64,000 bases of DNA from Pedobacter terrae (GCF_900100705.1 NZ_FNCH01000010.1:1-64000), one strand, 5' to 3'; positions 36,606 through 46,006 are shown, counted from the stretch's first letter. Translations and numbers: made by a program. Notes: generated by a model from the sequence alone, not told the origin.

Positions 36606-37706
36606 ATGAGAAGAACATTTTTACTGATCACCATTGGGCTGTTGTTATCCAATCTCACATTTGGTCAATCCGTACGATATAAGCAGCTTGACAGCTTATT
36701 CAACACTCTTTTTGAGCAGAAAATGTTCAATGGAAATGTGCTGATTGCAGATAAAGGGAAAATCCTATTTGAAAAGAGTTATGGCTTTGCTAACGAGAAA
36801 ACCGGGCAAAAAATCAATAACCAAACCATATTTGAGCTGGCATCTGTTTCCAAACAATTTACGGCCATGGGAATTGTTTTATTGGAAAAACGCGGAAAAC
36901 TTAACTATGATGATAAAATTTCCAAATATGTCCCCGAATTGGGTTTCTACGGAAATATCAGCATCAGAAACTTACTTAATCATACTGGCGGGCTTCCTGA
37001 CTATATGGAGATTTTTGAAGAAAAATGGGACAAAACAAAAATTGCTACCAATCAGGATATTGTAAATATCTTCGCTAAATACAGACCAAAAGTTATTTTT
37101 CAACCAGGCGAAAAATACGAGTACAGCGATACAGGTTACACTTTATTAGCTTTGATAATAGAAAGAGTATCAAAGACGACCTTTGGAAAATTTTTAAGTG
37201 AAAACATTTTTCAACCATTAAAAATGAAAAATACGTTTATCTACAGGAGCAGGTTTGAACCAAAGGAAATAAAGAATTATGCGCTTGGCTATGTTACAGA
37301 TAGTTTAGGTCGCCAAGTGCTACCCGATAGTTTTGGAAAAAAATTTTATACTTATTATCTGGATGGAATTGTGGGCGACGGGACAGTAAATTCTACCACG
37401 GCGGATCTATTAAAATGGGACAGCGCACTTTATGGCGATCAGTTCATATCTTCAAAAGATAAAGAACTGATATTTAATGCTGTAAAAACAAAGGATGGAA
37501 AAGAAACTCATTATGGATTTGGGTGGTTTGTAGGGAATTCGAAAAAGTATGGCAAAATCGTGTATCATTCTGGTGGCTGGCCAGGATATTCCACGTATAT
37601 AGAAAGGCATTTGGACAATGATAAAACGATCATCATCTTACAAAACCGTTCAGAAGCCAAAATAAATTCATTTTTGCAAAAAGTAAGAGCAATATTGTAT
37701 AATTAA
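36606..37706 (+). CDS. Class C beta-lactamase-like serine hydrolase
   Basis: 366 residues from the ATG at 36606; an ATG at 36582 would add eight, but 36606 gives a clean signal peptide (MRRTFLLITIGLLLSNLTFG). The nucleophile is S80 of the SxxK motif in ASVSKQF. The second motif is YSDTGYTLL, and VYHSGGWPGY supplies the third. Proteins of this group are D-amino-peptidases, esterases or beta-lactamase relatives; resistance cannot be claimed. It lies between two short direct repeats. Confidence 0.87.
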   Translation: MRRTFLLITIGLLLSNLTFGQSVRYKQLDSLFNTLFEQKMFNGNVLIADKGKILFEKSYGFANEKTGQKINNQTIFELASVSKQFTAMGIVLLEKRGKLNYDDKISKYVPELGFYGNISIRNLLNHTGGLPDYMEIFEEKWDKTKIATNQDIVNIFAKYRPKVIFQPGEKYEYSDTGYTLLALIIERVSKTTFGKFLSENIFQPLKMKNTFIYRSRFEPKEIKNYALGYVTDSLGRQVLPDSFGKKFYTYYLDGIVGDGTVNSTTADLLKWDSALYGDQFISSKDKELIFNAVKTKDGKETHYGFGWFVGNSKKYGKIVYHSGGWPGYSTYIERHLDNDKTIIILQNRSEAKINSFLQKVRAILYN

Positions 37707-37804
37707 AGAGAATGTAAGCTTCTTAAAGGGAGCCCCGGATCGTTGATTTAGCTAAATTTTAGGCCGGCATTGGCTCAGGCGCTTTAGGCCCGGACGCCTG
37801 GCCC

Positions 37805-37848
37805 GAGCCTTCCAGAATCGAGCCCCGCCTACCCTTCTTTTCGAACCA
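37805..37848. repeat. Direct repeat right of the serine hydrolase
   Basis: GAGCCTTCCAGAATCGAG, then CCTACCCTTCTTTT, then CGAACCA, matching 36256-36300 at most positions. A G/C-rich stretch (GGCCCGGACGCCTGGCCC) precedes it. Confidence 0.5.
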
Positions 37849-37866
37849 CAGCAATGATAAAAACAC

Positions 37867-37894
37867 AAAAGCCTCACATTTCTGTGAGGCTTTT
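37867..37894. terminator. Bidirectional terminator hairpin next to the att-like site
   Basis: AAAAGCCTCACA and TGTGAGGCTTTT form a perfect 12-bp stem with a 4-base loop. It has A tracts on one side and T tracts on the other. The copy of the tRNA end follows directly, which is where the original tRNA-Lys terminator would sit. Confidence 0.7.
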
Positions 37895-37911
37895 GTGATC
37901 TCGCTGGGATT
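37894..37911. repeat. att-like copy of the tRNA-Lys 3' end (left end of island)
   Basis: TGTGATCTCGCTGGGATT differs at one base from TGTGATCCCGCTGGGATT at 47401-47418, which covers the 3' acceptor and T-arm of the tRNA-Lys gene. Orientation is the same. This is what a tyrosine-recombinase island leaves when it inserts into a tRNA 3' end. Confidence 0.55.
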
Positions 37912-38343
37912 TGCACCTAATGCAAAAATCATCGTTTGCAACATTTTAGAGTGGTTTTGAAATTCGAACTCCCCGAATGACGCACCTTTTATTTAATAGA
38001 AAATAGCTGCAAATGCTATGTCTAAATATACTTGTTTTATGTGAATTTCAAAAAAAATAGATCAATTTTAAATGGTAATTCTATTTTTGAAATACCTTTT
38101 TCTAAGGCAAAAAGCAAGGTTGACCAGTGCTATGAGGGCAGGGTATCATATTAGAAAAGTAGCCCCCTAAGGGATAATTTTGTCGAATCTCTAGAAAGCT
38201 GCCATTGGAATAGTTAGGAAGTACCCTATTTCTGATTAACAACGGTTTTGTTACATTTTATTCTCTTGCTTTTTTATATTTATCCGGAATTTAGCACCAA
38301 TATATTTAGGTTGTTAAAATTGAAGGATGTGAAAATTAAGCAG

Positions 38344-38706
38344 ATGCCCAATTGCTCTATAATCGGAGTTGTTTTACTGTACCTGATTATATCTTTGGGC
38401 AACATCTTTTTTTTATCCAACCTTTCGCTTTTGGAGTCCTCCCGCGGAATAAAATCAGCTGGGCAGTGCAACAGCGGCTTTTCTCCGTTTGGAAAGGATT
38501 CAAAAATTACCAGACAGTTTAAGTGCATTCTTGATGAACGGAAAAAAACCGTGCTTCCCGTTCTGGAGGCTATTATTATCAGGATCATTTTGCTTTTTGG
38601 ACTTGGGCTTTTAGCCACAAACCTTAACAGGTATTTTCTTGAAATCAGATACAGGATTGCCGGATCAGTCCCAATTTATATTTCCAACCAGGTCTTTCGG
38701 ATCTGA
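38344..38706 (+). CDS. Doubtful small membrane protein
   Basis: 120 residues from the internal ATG at 38344, with a hydrophobic helix near residues 8-28 (VVLLYLIISLGNIFFL) and another near 78-95 (IIRIILLFGLGLLATNL). No family recognised, no ribosome-binding site of note. It may be a decayed island gene or chance. Confidence 0.25.
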   Translation: MPNCSIIGVVLLYLIISLGNIFFLSNLSLLESSRGIKSAGQCNSGFSPFGKDSKITRQFKCILDERKKTVLPVLEAIIIRIILLFGLGLLATNLNRYFLEIRYRIAGSVPIYISNQVFRI

Positions 38707-38829
38707 GATTTATCTCCATTTTTTTATTGACAAGTCCTTCATATGATGAGGTGACGACGGACGGTTAATTACCTGGTTTCCTGTCACTAAATCCGTCAAA
38801 TCTTTTTCCTTAAATTTTAATTTAAAGAC

Positions 38830-40221
38830 ATGATCCGTATTAAACAGATTTTCTGTTTGTTCCCACTTTTATATATGGGGCTGGAAAGCCATGCCCAAAC
38901 TTCCCCAAAACCCATCGGGATCGTCGATCTGATCGATCACGTGACCGCTTTTTCACCCTCACTGGCCGCTGATTCAGCAGCAGTTGACATACGTGCTGCT
39001 CAGTTAAGAGAGACCGCGGCGAATGCCCTTCCTAACCTGAAACTTAACTATCAGGCAGATCTGGGCTCCAACAATAATGTTGCAGGGCCCTATATGGCCT
39101 TTGGTATCGTTCCTTCCAATTCCAGGGGTGTTAGGACCGAAAGCACTACCAAAGCTGCACTTATTAATCTTGGCATTGTTTCCCTAGATTGGGAAGTTTA
39201 TAACTTTGGTGCCTATAAGGCCCAGAATGCGGTAGCCAAGTCAGAACTCCTCGCTGAGCATTCCAGGTTTGTCCAGCGCCGCTACCAGACCAAAGCTATT
39301 GCCATTGATGATTACCTTAGCCTTTTGAAGCTTCAGGATATGTTATCTATTCAGCAGCAGAACATCAGGCGCAATGAGCAGATTAACCGTTCGATTCTTT
39401 CCCTTGCCAGAAGCGGTGTCCGTCCAGGCGTGGATACCAGCATCGCAGGTGCTGAACTTTCCAAATCAAGGCTGAACTATATCGAAATGGACAATACCTA
39501 TAAACAGGTTCAGCTCGATATTGCAGCAATCAGCGGGCTAAGCCCACAAAGAATTGTCGCCGACAGTACGATCCTCGACCGGCTAAAATCGCTTGAAGTA
39601 AACCTATCTGTAAACCTGACCGACAGTTCAAACCATCCGCTGCTTGATTTTTACAAAAGTAATTACCTCAGCAGTATACAGAAGGAAAACCTGGTTAGAA
39701 AAGCCTATAATCCGAAGGTGAGCCTTCAAGCTGCGGCCTGGTCAAGGGGCTCGAGCATTGATGCCAATGACAACTTCAACAGTCTCTCTAGTGGACTGGA
39801 GTGGCAACGTGAAAATTACCTCGTGGGCGTGGGTATCAGCTATAACCTGTTTGACCTGCGTAGGCGCCAGTTGAAGCTCAGGACCCAAAAGGCCAGCAGT
39901 AATTTTTACTTAAAGGAACTGGAGCAGGAGCGGCTAATGTTATCAAATGCCGCCCTTCAGGCAAACTTAGAGATCGGTACCGCTCATAAAAGACTGGATG
40001 AAATACCCAATCAGTTAAAGGCAGCGGCTGCAGGATATCGCCAAAAGCTTTCTCTTTACAAGAACGGACTGACCGATATCATTGAGCTCAATGCAGCCCT
40101 GACCATACTTTACCGCGCAGAAACTGATTTTGTGAATGCTAAGTACCTGTATATCCGGGCGCTTTTTCAAAAGGCTATTGCCACCAATCAAGTAGATTCC
40201 CTGTTAAACGCATTAAAATAA
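38830..40221 (+). CDS. TolC-family outer-membrane efflux protein
   Basis: 463 residues with a signal peptide (about 1-22, ending SHAQT). The long alpha-helical repeats are typical of outer-membrane efflux channels: SLDWEVYNFGAYKAQNAVAKSEL, KSELLAEHSRFVQRRYQTKA and EIGTAHKRLDEIPNQLKAAA are each parts of coiled hairpins. It exports substrates across the outer membrane in complex with the pump and adaptor encoded 8 bp and 3.2 kb downstream. First gene of the efflux operon. Confidence 0.88.
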   Translation: MIRIKQIFCLFPLLYMGLESHAQTSPKPIGIVDLIDHVTAFSPSLAADSAAVDIRAAQLRETAANALPNLKLNYQADLGSNNNVAGPYMAFGIVPSNSRGVRTESTTKAALINLGIVSLDWEVYNFGAYKAQNAVAKSELLAEHSRFVQRRYQTKAIAIDDYLSLLKLQDMLSIQQQNIRRNEQINRSILSLARSGVRPGVDTSIAGAELSKSRLNYIEMDNTYKQVQLDIAAISGLSPQRIVADSTILDRLKSLEVNLSVNLTDSSNHPLLDFYKSNYLSSIQKENLVRKAYNPKVSLQAAAWSRGSSIDANDNFNSLSSGLEWQRENYLVGVGISYNLFDLRRRQLKLRTQKASSNFYLKELEQERLMLSNAALQANLEIGTAHKRLDEIPNQLKAAAAGYRQKLSLYKNGLTDIIELNAALTILYRAETDFVNAKYLYIRALFQKAIATNQVDSLLNALK

Positions 40222-40228
40222 TAAAGAT

Positions 40229-43200
40229 ATGTCAATGGTTACCTCGGCCCTGAAAAAGCCGATTACAACAGTAGTGATCATAGCGAGTTTACTGCTCTTT
40301 GCAGTGCTCAGTGCGCTGAAGATCCCAATAGATATTTTTCCCCAGCTTAATTCTCCAACTATATATGTTATCGAATCCTACGGGGGCATGTCCCCCCAAC
40401 AGATGGAGGGTTTTTTCTCTACCCGTCTGCAGGATCAATTCCTTTATGTTAATGGTGTCAAGAATATTACCGCCAAGAACATTCAGGGTTTGACGATGCT
40501 CAAGCTGAGTTTTTATGAAAGTACAAATATGGCCGAAGCCTCAGCCCAGGTCGCCCTTCAGGTCAACCGGGCTATGAAGTTCTTTCCACCCGGAGCACTA
40601 CCTCCGCAAGTAGTCCGCTTTGATGCCTCCTCACTTCCCGTAGGCCAGCTTGTGCTCTCAGCCAAATCCAGGAGCCTGAAGGAAATCTATGATATGGCGG
40701 CAACGCGTATCCGGCCCATGTTTTCCTCGGTTGCCGGACTTTCGGCACCACCGCCGTTCGGGGCCAATTCACGCTCCATCACCATCAGCGTAGATCCAAG
40801 CAAGCTCAGGAGCTACAACCTGACCCCTGACGAGGTGGTAGGAGCTTTATCCAAGTTCAATGTGATGTCGCCTTCGGGAAACCTAAGGTTGGATAATACC
40901 ATGATGGTGACCTCAATGAACTCGCTGGTTAAGACCGTGGATGAATTCAACAACATCCCCATAGCCACAAAAAACGGCATTTCGATATTGGTCAGGGATG
41001 TGGCAAGAGTTGCCGATGCAGCAGATGTTACAGTGGACTATGCACTGATCAACGGAAAACGGTCGGTTTATATACCTGTAGTAAAAACCGCAGACGCATC
41101 GACCTGGTCGGTGGTTAAATCCTTAAAGGCCAAAATCCCGGAAATGCAGAGCCTCTTGCCGGACGATGTCCACATCTCATATGAATTTGACCAGTCTGTA
41201 GCGGTTATCAACTCGGTGAAAAGCCTGATCACTGAAGGTGGTCTGGGTGCACTTCTGACCGGCCTCATGGTATTGCTGTTCCTGCGTGACCTGCGCAGCA
41301 GCCTGATCGTAGTAATCACCATCCCGGTATCGATTTTAATTGGCGTGCTTTTACTTGGCATGTTCGGTCAGACAATCAATATTATGACCCTCAGCGGTCT
41401 TGCGCTTGCGATCGGGATCCTGGTCGATCAGGCAACAGTGACGATAGAAAATATCCATCAGCACCTGGAAATGGGCAAGCCCAAACGTGAGGCCATCTAC
41501 GATGCCTGTGAGGAAATTGCTTTCCCGCTGCTCCTTATCCTGCTGTGTATCCTTGCCGTTTTTGCGCCATCCTTTATGATGAATGGGATACCAAAGGCGA
41601 TGTTCCTGCCGCTATCCCTTTCAATTGGCTTTACCATGATTGTCTCTTTCATCGTAGCCCAGACATTGGTCCCAATTCTATCCAACTGGATGATCAAGGA
41701 AGAACGTTACCAGCACTATGATCATGCCAAGATCCATGCCCATGCTGGGGAGGCACTTGGCTCGCGGGAGGCAGAACAGGTTGAAAAGCACCTGGAAAAC
41801 GAAAAGGACGAGCCGGAGAAAAACGATTTCTTTGAACGGGTAAAGGTGAGATTTATGGCGATCATCCAGCGGTGGATGCCGATGAAAAAAGGCATTGTCG
41901 GAATTTATTTATTTTTGGTTATTGTCCTTGCTGGACTGGGCTTTGTTTTTATTGGAAAGGATATGATGCCAAAGCTCAATAACGGGCAGTTCCAGATCCG
42001 CATCAAAGCGCCTGATGGTACCAGGTTAGAACGTACCGAAGAGAAGTTTAAGCAGGTACTCTCCATTATCAATCAAACGGTGGATAACCATGTGGCGGTC
42101 AGTTCGGGATATGTGGGGCTTATCCCAAGCAGTTACGGAACCAGTAACTTGTATATATTCAATACCGGAACCCATGAAGCCGTGCTGCAGGTGAACCTCG
42201 ATGAAGATTACAAGGTGAATATGGATGAGCTCAAAGATGCCCTGAGAAAGAATATAGCATATAAACTTCCTGATCTGCGCATTACTTTTGAGCCGATAGA
42301 CATGACCGAGAAGATCATGAGCCAAGGTGCTGCCACGCCGATCGAGATCAGGGTGGCGGGAAAAGATATGGACCAGATCGAATCCTACTCTAATAAGGTG
42401 TTAGCAAAACTTAAAGAAATAGATTACCTCCGTGATATCCAGATTGCTCAGCCCCTGCATATCCCCGTGGTATCCATTACCCTTGACAGGCTAAAAGCAG
42501 CGCAGTTTGGGCTAAACGTCGTGGATATCGCTAGGTCTGTTACCGCAAGTACCTCTTCTAGCCGTTTTACTGAAAAGAACCAGTGGCTTGATGAAAAAAC
42601 TGCCTATACCTATCAGGTACAGGTGCAGGTTCCCGAATATGTAATGAATACGATGGATGAGCTCAAGGAAATTCCTTTGGTCAAAGGGCAGAGCAGTCCG
42701 GTACTTGGCGATATTGCAACATTCAATACCAGTTATCATCCCGGAGAATATGACCGCTCAGGACCCAGACGCTTTCTGACCGTGAGTGCCAACATTAATA
42801 AAAAGGACCTTGGAACGGCGACGGCTGATGTAGAAAAGGCATTAAAGTCGGTAGGTACTCCTCCAAAGGGACTGACAGCGGAAGTGAAAGGTATGTCGAG
42901 CCTATTGACCGAGACACTATCTTCACTCCAGGGTGGACTTGCCTTTGCGATATTGGTGATATTCCTTCTGCTTGCAGCCAATTACCAATCTTTTAAGCTT
43001 TCGCTGACGGTGCTTTCGACCGTTCCGGCTGTAATTCTTGGGTCGCTTACCGCATTATTGCTTACAGGTTCTACGCTTAACCTGCAGAGTTATATGGGAA
43101 TGATCATGTCCACCGGGGTATCAGTGGCAAATGCGATATTGATCGTGACAAACGCCGAAAAACTCAGGCTGGAATACAAGGATTCTACCCGGGCGGCAGT

Positions 43201-43450
43201 GGTGAGTGCGGGGATCCGTTTAAGACCGATCCTGATGACCAGTTTTGCGATGATCGCGGGGATGATCCCAATGGCCTCAGGGCTGGGCGAATCCGGGGAA
43301 CAGACCGCACCGCTCGGAAGGGCCGTTATCGGGGGGCTATTCTTTTCTACCCTTGCAGCGCTCTTCATTCTTCCGCAGGTTTTCGCCTGGGTACAGAAGA
43401 AAAGCAGTCTGAAAGAACCCAACCTAATGCCTAGAAAAACAAGAATTTAA
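40229..43450 (+). CDS. RND-family efflux pump, inner-membrane subunit
   Basis: 1073 residues with the twofold RND layout: TM1 near 12-30, a large periplasmic domain, helices near 335-485, a second TM cluster starting near 555, another periplasmic part and helices after about 885. In TM4 ALAIGILVDQATVTIENIHQH keeps one aspartate of the usual proton-relay pair and a following glutamate, more like metal-type pumps. Between the halves, residues about 490-540 include YQHYDHAKIHAHAGEA, a histidine-rich cytoplasmic stretch that may sense or bind a metal. Substrate class (drugs or metals) stays open. Confidence 0.9.
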   Translation: MSMVTSALKKPITTVVIIASLLLFAVLSALKIPIDIFPQLNSPTIYVIESYGGMSPQQMEGFFSTRLQDQFLYVNGVKNITAKNIQGLTMLKLSFYESTNMAEASAQVALQVNRAMKFFPPGALPPQVVRFDASSLPVGQLVLSAKSRSLKEIYDMAATRIRPMFSSVAGLSAPPPFGANSRSITISVDPSKLRSYNLTPDEVVGALSKFNVMSPSGNLRLDNTMMVTSMNSLVKTVDEFNNIPIATKNGISILVRDVARVADAADVTVDYALINGKRSVYIPVVKTADASTWSVVKSLKAKIPEMQSLLPDDVHISYEFDQSVAVINSVKSLITEGGLGALLTGLMVLLFLRDLRSSLIVVITIPVSILIGVLLLGMFGQTINIMTLSGLALAIGILVDQATVTIENIHQHLEMGKPKREAIYDACEEIAFPLLLILLCILAVFAPSFMMNGIPKAMFLPLSLSIGFTMIVSFIVAQTLVPILSNWMIKEERYQHYDHAKIHAHAGEALGSREAEQVEKHLENEKDEPEKNDFFERVKVRFMAIIQRWMPMKKGIVGIYLFLVIVLAGLGFVFIGKDMMPKLNNGQFQIRIKAPDGTRLERTEEKFKQVLSIINQTVDNHVAVSSGYVGLIPSSYGTSNLYIFNTGTHEAVLQVNLDEDYKVNMDELKDALRKNIAYKLPDLRITFEPIDMTEKIMSQGAATPIEIRVAGKDMDQIESYSNKVLAKLKEIDYLRDIQIAQPLHIPVVSITLDRLKAAQFGLNVVDIARSVTASTSSSRFTEKNQWLDEKTAYTYQVQVQVPEYVMNTMDELKEIPLVKGQSSPVLGDIATFNTSYHPGEYDRSGPRRFLTVSANINKKDLGTATADVEKALKSVGTPPKGLTAEVKGMSSLLTETLSSLQGGLAFAILVIFLLLAANYQSFKLSLTVLSTVPAVILGSLTALLLTGSTLNLQSYMGMIMSTGVSVANAILIVTNAEKLRLEYKDSTRAAVVSAGIRLRPILMTSFAMIAGMIPMASGLGESGEQTAPLGRAVIGGLFFSTLAALFILPQVFAWVQKKSSLKEPNLMPRKTRI

Positions 43451-43464
43451 ATAAGATAAACAAC

Positions 43465-44544
43465 ATGAAAACCAGATTCATTCCAATTATAATTTTGATT
43501 AGTACCCTGGCAGCTTGCAGCGGAAACCAGGAGCCCGTGGACATCAGTCCCGCAAAAAACGGCAAGGAAGCCAAATATGAAACCGCCAAGGTTGAAGAGC
43601 AGGCCCTTTCCAGTTATACCCGTATTCCGGGAATGCTCAAGCCTTTCAATCAGGTAAACATTTTTCCGAAAGCCAACGGGTTTGTGAAGGCCATATTGGT
43701 CGACTTAGGGTCGAAGGTGACCAAAGGCCAGCTGCTTATGACCCTGGAAGCGCCAGAACTCGAATCGCAATTACAATCTGCAAATTCCCGCTACCTGCAG
43801 GCACGTGAGACTGCATCAGCAAGCAGTGAGAAATACAGGCGGTTAAAAGAAGCCGCAAAGGAGGAAGGTTCGGTATCGCCTTTAGAACTTGACAATGCGC
43901 TTTCCAGGATGAGAGGCGATAAGGCCATTGCCGAGGCCGAACGGTCAAACGTTGCTTCTGTACGCACCATGCAGGATTACTTAAAAGTATATGCGCCTTT
44001 TGATGGGGTGATCGTGGACAGAAATGTTTCGCCGGGAGCACTGGTATCAGCAGGGAAATCTTCAGATCTGCCCATGCTGGTATTGCAGGACCTGACCCAC
44101 ATGAGGCTTGAGGTATCCATTCCAGAAGATTATGTGGACAAGGTGGACCTAAGCCAGATGGTCAAGTTCCGCTTCAATGCACTGCCGGGAGAACAGCACC
44201 AGGCAAAGATCAGCCGATCTGCAAATTCCCTTGGCAATATGCGCCAGGAAGTTGTGGAGGTTGACGTGGACAATAAAGACAACCGTTTAAAGGCCGGAAT
44301 GTATGCAGAGGTTGAAATTCCGCTTAAATCCGGTGCCACCTCGCTTCTTGTGCCAAATTCGGCTATTGTCCGGTCTACAGAGCGGAAATATGTAGTGGAG
44401 GTGGAAAACGGTAAAGCCCTGCTCGTTGACATCAAGGAAGGGATGAAGGGAACGGACATGACCGAGATTTTCGGTGCAATCAAAGCAGGGGCAGAGATTG
44501 TCTCGCCTGCGAACGATGAGATCAAAAGCGGTCAAGCGCTTTAA
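43465..44544 (+). CDS. RND efflux membrane-fusion (adaptor) lipoprotein
   Basis: 359 residues. A lipoprotein signal ends in ISTLAACSGNQ with the lipid cysteine near residue 19. The barrel-sandwich, coiled-coil and beta-barrel domains follow: VNIFPKANGFVKAILVDLGSKV and VYAPFDGVIVDRNVSPGALV are the biotinyl-lipoyl halves. It joins the pump to the TolC-like channel. Third gene of the operon, 14 bp after the pump. Confidence 0.9.
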   Translation: MKTRFIPIIILISTLAACSGNQEPVDISPAKNGKEAKYETAKVEEQALSSYTRIPGMLKPFNQVNIFPKANGFVKAILVDLGSKVTKGQLLMTLEAPELESQLQSANSRYLQARETASASSEKYRRLKEAAKEEGSVSPLELDNALSRMRGDKAIAEAERSNVASVRTMQDYLKVYAPFDGVIVDRNVSPGALVSAGKSSDLPMLVLQDLTHMRLEVSIPEDYVDKVDLSQMVKFRFNALPGEQHQAKISRSANSLGNMRQEVVEVDVDNKDNRLKAGMYAEVEIPLKSGATSLLVPNSAIVRSTERKYVVEVENGKALLVDIKEGMKGTDMTEIFGAIKAGAEIVSPANDEIKSGQAL

Positions 44545-44613
44545 TACTTTGCCAGGCGGAGCGCAATCCGCCTGGCAAATCTTTTTATTAGTCAGATAAG
44601 AAAAAAGGAAAAT

Positions 44614-44844
44614 ATGAAAAATTTAGAATTCAACCATGAGTTTGAAATGGATGGTATGCACGTTTGTATAGATATACCGAAGAAAAAATGCAACCAGATC
44701 TACATTGAGGGAGAACTCCTTGGGACGGTTTGGGAATGCAGAAAACAGGGAGCTACGTCCTTCATCTCCAGGGATTTTAAACTTGCTCCATATCTGGAGC
44801 GCATAATAAACGAGTTGAACCTTTTTACCAGGGTTTCCTTATGA
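44614..44844 (+). CDS. Small protein of unknown function
   Basis: 76 residues, soluble, mixed charge, with a central strand IYIEGELLGTVWECRKQG. Its end overlaps the next gene by four bases (ATGA), so the two are translationally coupled. No family recognised. It may be an island accessory gene. Confidence 0.6.
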   Translation: MKNLEFNHEFEMDGMHVCIDIPKKKCNQIYIEGELLGTVWECRKQGATSFISRDFKLAPYLERIINELNLFTRVSL

Positions 44845-45404
44845 GTACTTCGGGCAAATGGACATCGAAGTTTTGTTTGATAGCGGTCTTTTTACTAGTG
44901 GCCGCAATGGTACAGGCGCAGGGTAACGCTGCCTTCTCTAAAATATCCATGGGTTTTGTCATGGGCTTTCCAACAGGAAAAACAGCCAAGGTGTATGTCA
45001 ATGGTTACGGTGCTTCGGTTAAGGCGGAATATAATATTGCAAGCGCTATTAATCTTACTGGTTCTGCCGGTTATATGGTTTTTCGTTATAGGGATGATGT
45101 CAAAAAACGCCTTGATTATAACGGAGAGGAGACCCGTGCAAATGGTGTACTACCCATAAAACTGGGGGCTAAATATTATTTCGCAGGGATTTACTATGCC
45201 GCAATTGAGGTGGGCACTGCCAATACCCTAGGGGATAGGATCAGTTCATCCTTTTCCTACGGCCCGACCCTTGGCGTTTATCTGCCTTTTTCGAAAAGTT
45301 ATGGAGCAGATCTTGGTCTGCGTTATGAAGGATGGAAAGGTAGCGGTGGGCAGGTTTCTTTTTTTGGCCTGCGTCTGGCTTTTGCAATAGGTAAAAACAG
45401 ATGA
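44841..45404 (+). CDS. Outer-membrane beta-barrel protein, unknown role
   Basis: 187 residues with a signal peptide (about 1-26, ending VQAQG) and alternating amphipathic strands: FVMGFPTGKTAKVYVNGYG, INLTGSAGYMVFRYRDD, AKYYFAGIYYAAIEVGTA and GADLGLRYEGWKGSGGQVSFF. It ends in FAIGKNR. This is the pattern of small eight-stranded barrels. Coupled to the preceding gene. Confidence 0.7.
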   Translation: MSTSGKWTSKFCLIAVFLLVAAMVQAQGNAAFSKISMGFVMGFPTGKTAKVYVNGYGASVKAEYNIASAINLTGSAGYMVFRYRDDVKKRLDYNGEETRANGVLPIKLGAKYYFAGIYYAAIEVGTANTLGDRISSSFSYGPTLGVYLPFSKSYGADLGLRYEGWKGSGGQVSFFGLRLAFAIGKNR

Positions 45405-45433
45405 TCTGGAAACTTAATTCAATTTAAATTATT

Positions 45434-45607
45434 ATGGTAAAAGTGAAAGAAAACAGGTGCATTGATGAGTCGGTCGGAAAAATTATTTTGAAAAACCCTT
45501 GGTTGGGCGGAGATATGGCATCTGCAGACCTGGAATCAAGGCAAAGATTTCTAAAAAGGCTTTTGGAATGCCTAAATGAACAAACGGGATTTTCTAAAAA
45601 GAAATGA
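45434..45607 (+). CDS. 57-residue small protein
   Basis: ATG at 45434 to TGA at 45605-45607. The product has MVKVKENRCIDESVGKIIL and then LESRQRFLKRLLECLNEQTG, an amphipathic helix. Its codon use resembles the neighbouring island genes. No family known. It sits 19 bp before the decayed response regulator. Confidence 0.5.
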   Translation: MVKVKENRCIDESVGKIILKNPWLGGDMASADLESRQRFLKRLLECLNEQTGFSKKK

Positions 45608-45626
45608 ATTACTATAAACACCGCAG

Positions 45627-45992
45627 ATGAGAAAAAAGGTTGTATTGCTGGAAGATAATGAGAGTATCAGGGACATGCTGAAATTCCTGCTTGAAGATGA
45701 AAATTTTCAGGTCATGGAATATGCATCAATAGCGTCATTTATGGCCGCAGCTGCCAATAGCCCGACGGATCTTTTTTTATTGGATGTTATTGGGGGACGG
45801 AAACGGTTTAGAGCTATGCAATAAGTTGAAGTCAGACGAAAAAACTTGGCATATACCTGTTATCATGATGAGTGCCCATGAGGATATTTATATGATGAAG
45901 AAAATGTGTGCTGCCGATGATTTTGTTTCAAAGCCTTCAATATCTTTGAACTAATATTAAAAATCAGGAGCCTGCTTAAAGAAAGGGAATGA
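45627..45992 (+). pseudogene. Frameshifted response-regulator receiver domain
   Basis: Reads MRKKVVLLEDNESIRDMLKF and DLFLLDV in the first frame. After a shift near 45785-45795 it reads GDGNGLELCNKLKSDEKTWH and IPVIMMSAHEDIYMMKK, then CAADDFVSKP. After a second shift near 45935 it reads FNIFELILKIRSLLKERE and stops at 45990-45992. Together these make a whole receiver domain (acid pocket, phospho-aspartate in LLDV, K of SKP) broken twice. No output domain follows. Confidence 0.75.
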
Positions 45993-46006
45993 TGAGCAGG
46001 CTATTA

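Larger units (their letters stand above)
37707..38829. other. Non-coding gap around the left island end
   Basis: About 1.1 kb with a direct repeat (37805-37848), a terminator hairpin (37867-37894), the att-like near-copy of the tRNA-Lys 3' end (37894-37911), a long A/T hairpin (TTTCAAAAAAAATAGA with TCTATTTTTGAAA, 38048-38091), and one doubtful open frame (38344-38706). Confidence 0.55.

Noticed and set aside
36606..37706. Calling the serine hydrolase a resistance beta-lactamase
   Set aside because: The SxxK and Y motifs are shared by esterases and peptidases; nothing specific to beta-lactam resistance is seen.
37759..37944. Minus-strand frame of 61 codons covering the att-like site
   Set aside because: It overlaps a terminator hairpin, a direct repeat and the tRNA-end copy, so coding is unlikely.
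38280..38618. Minus-strand frame opposite the doubtful membrane protein
   Set aside because: Sequence composition looks like the shadow of the plus-strand frame.
41068..43422. Several long minus-strand frames inside the RND pump gene
   Set aside because: They are antisense shadows in a G/C-rich gene; the plus-strand frame has all RND features.
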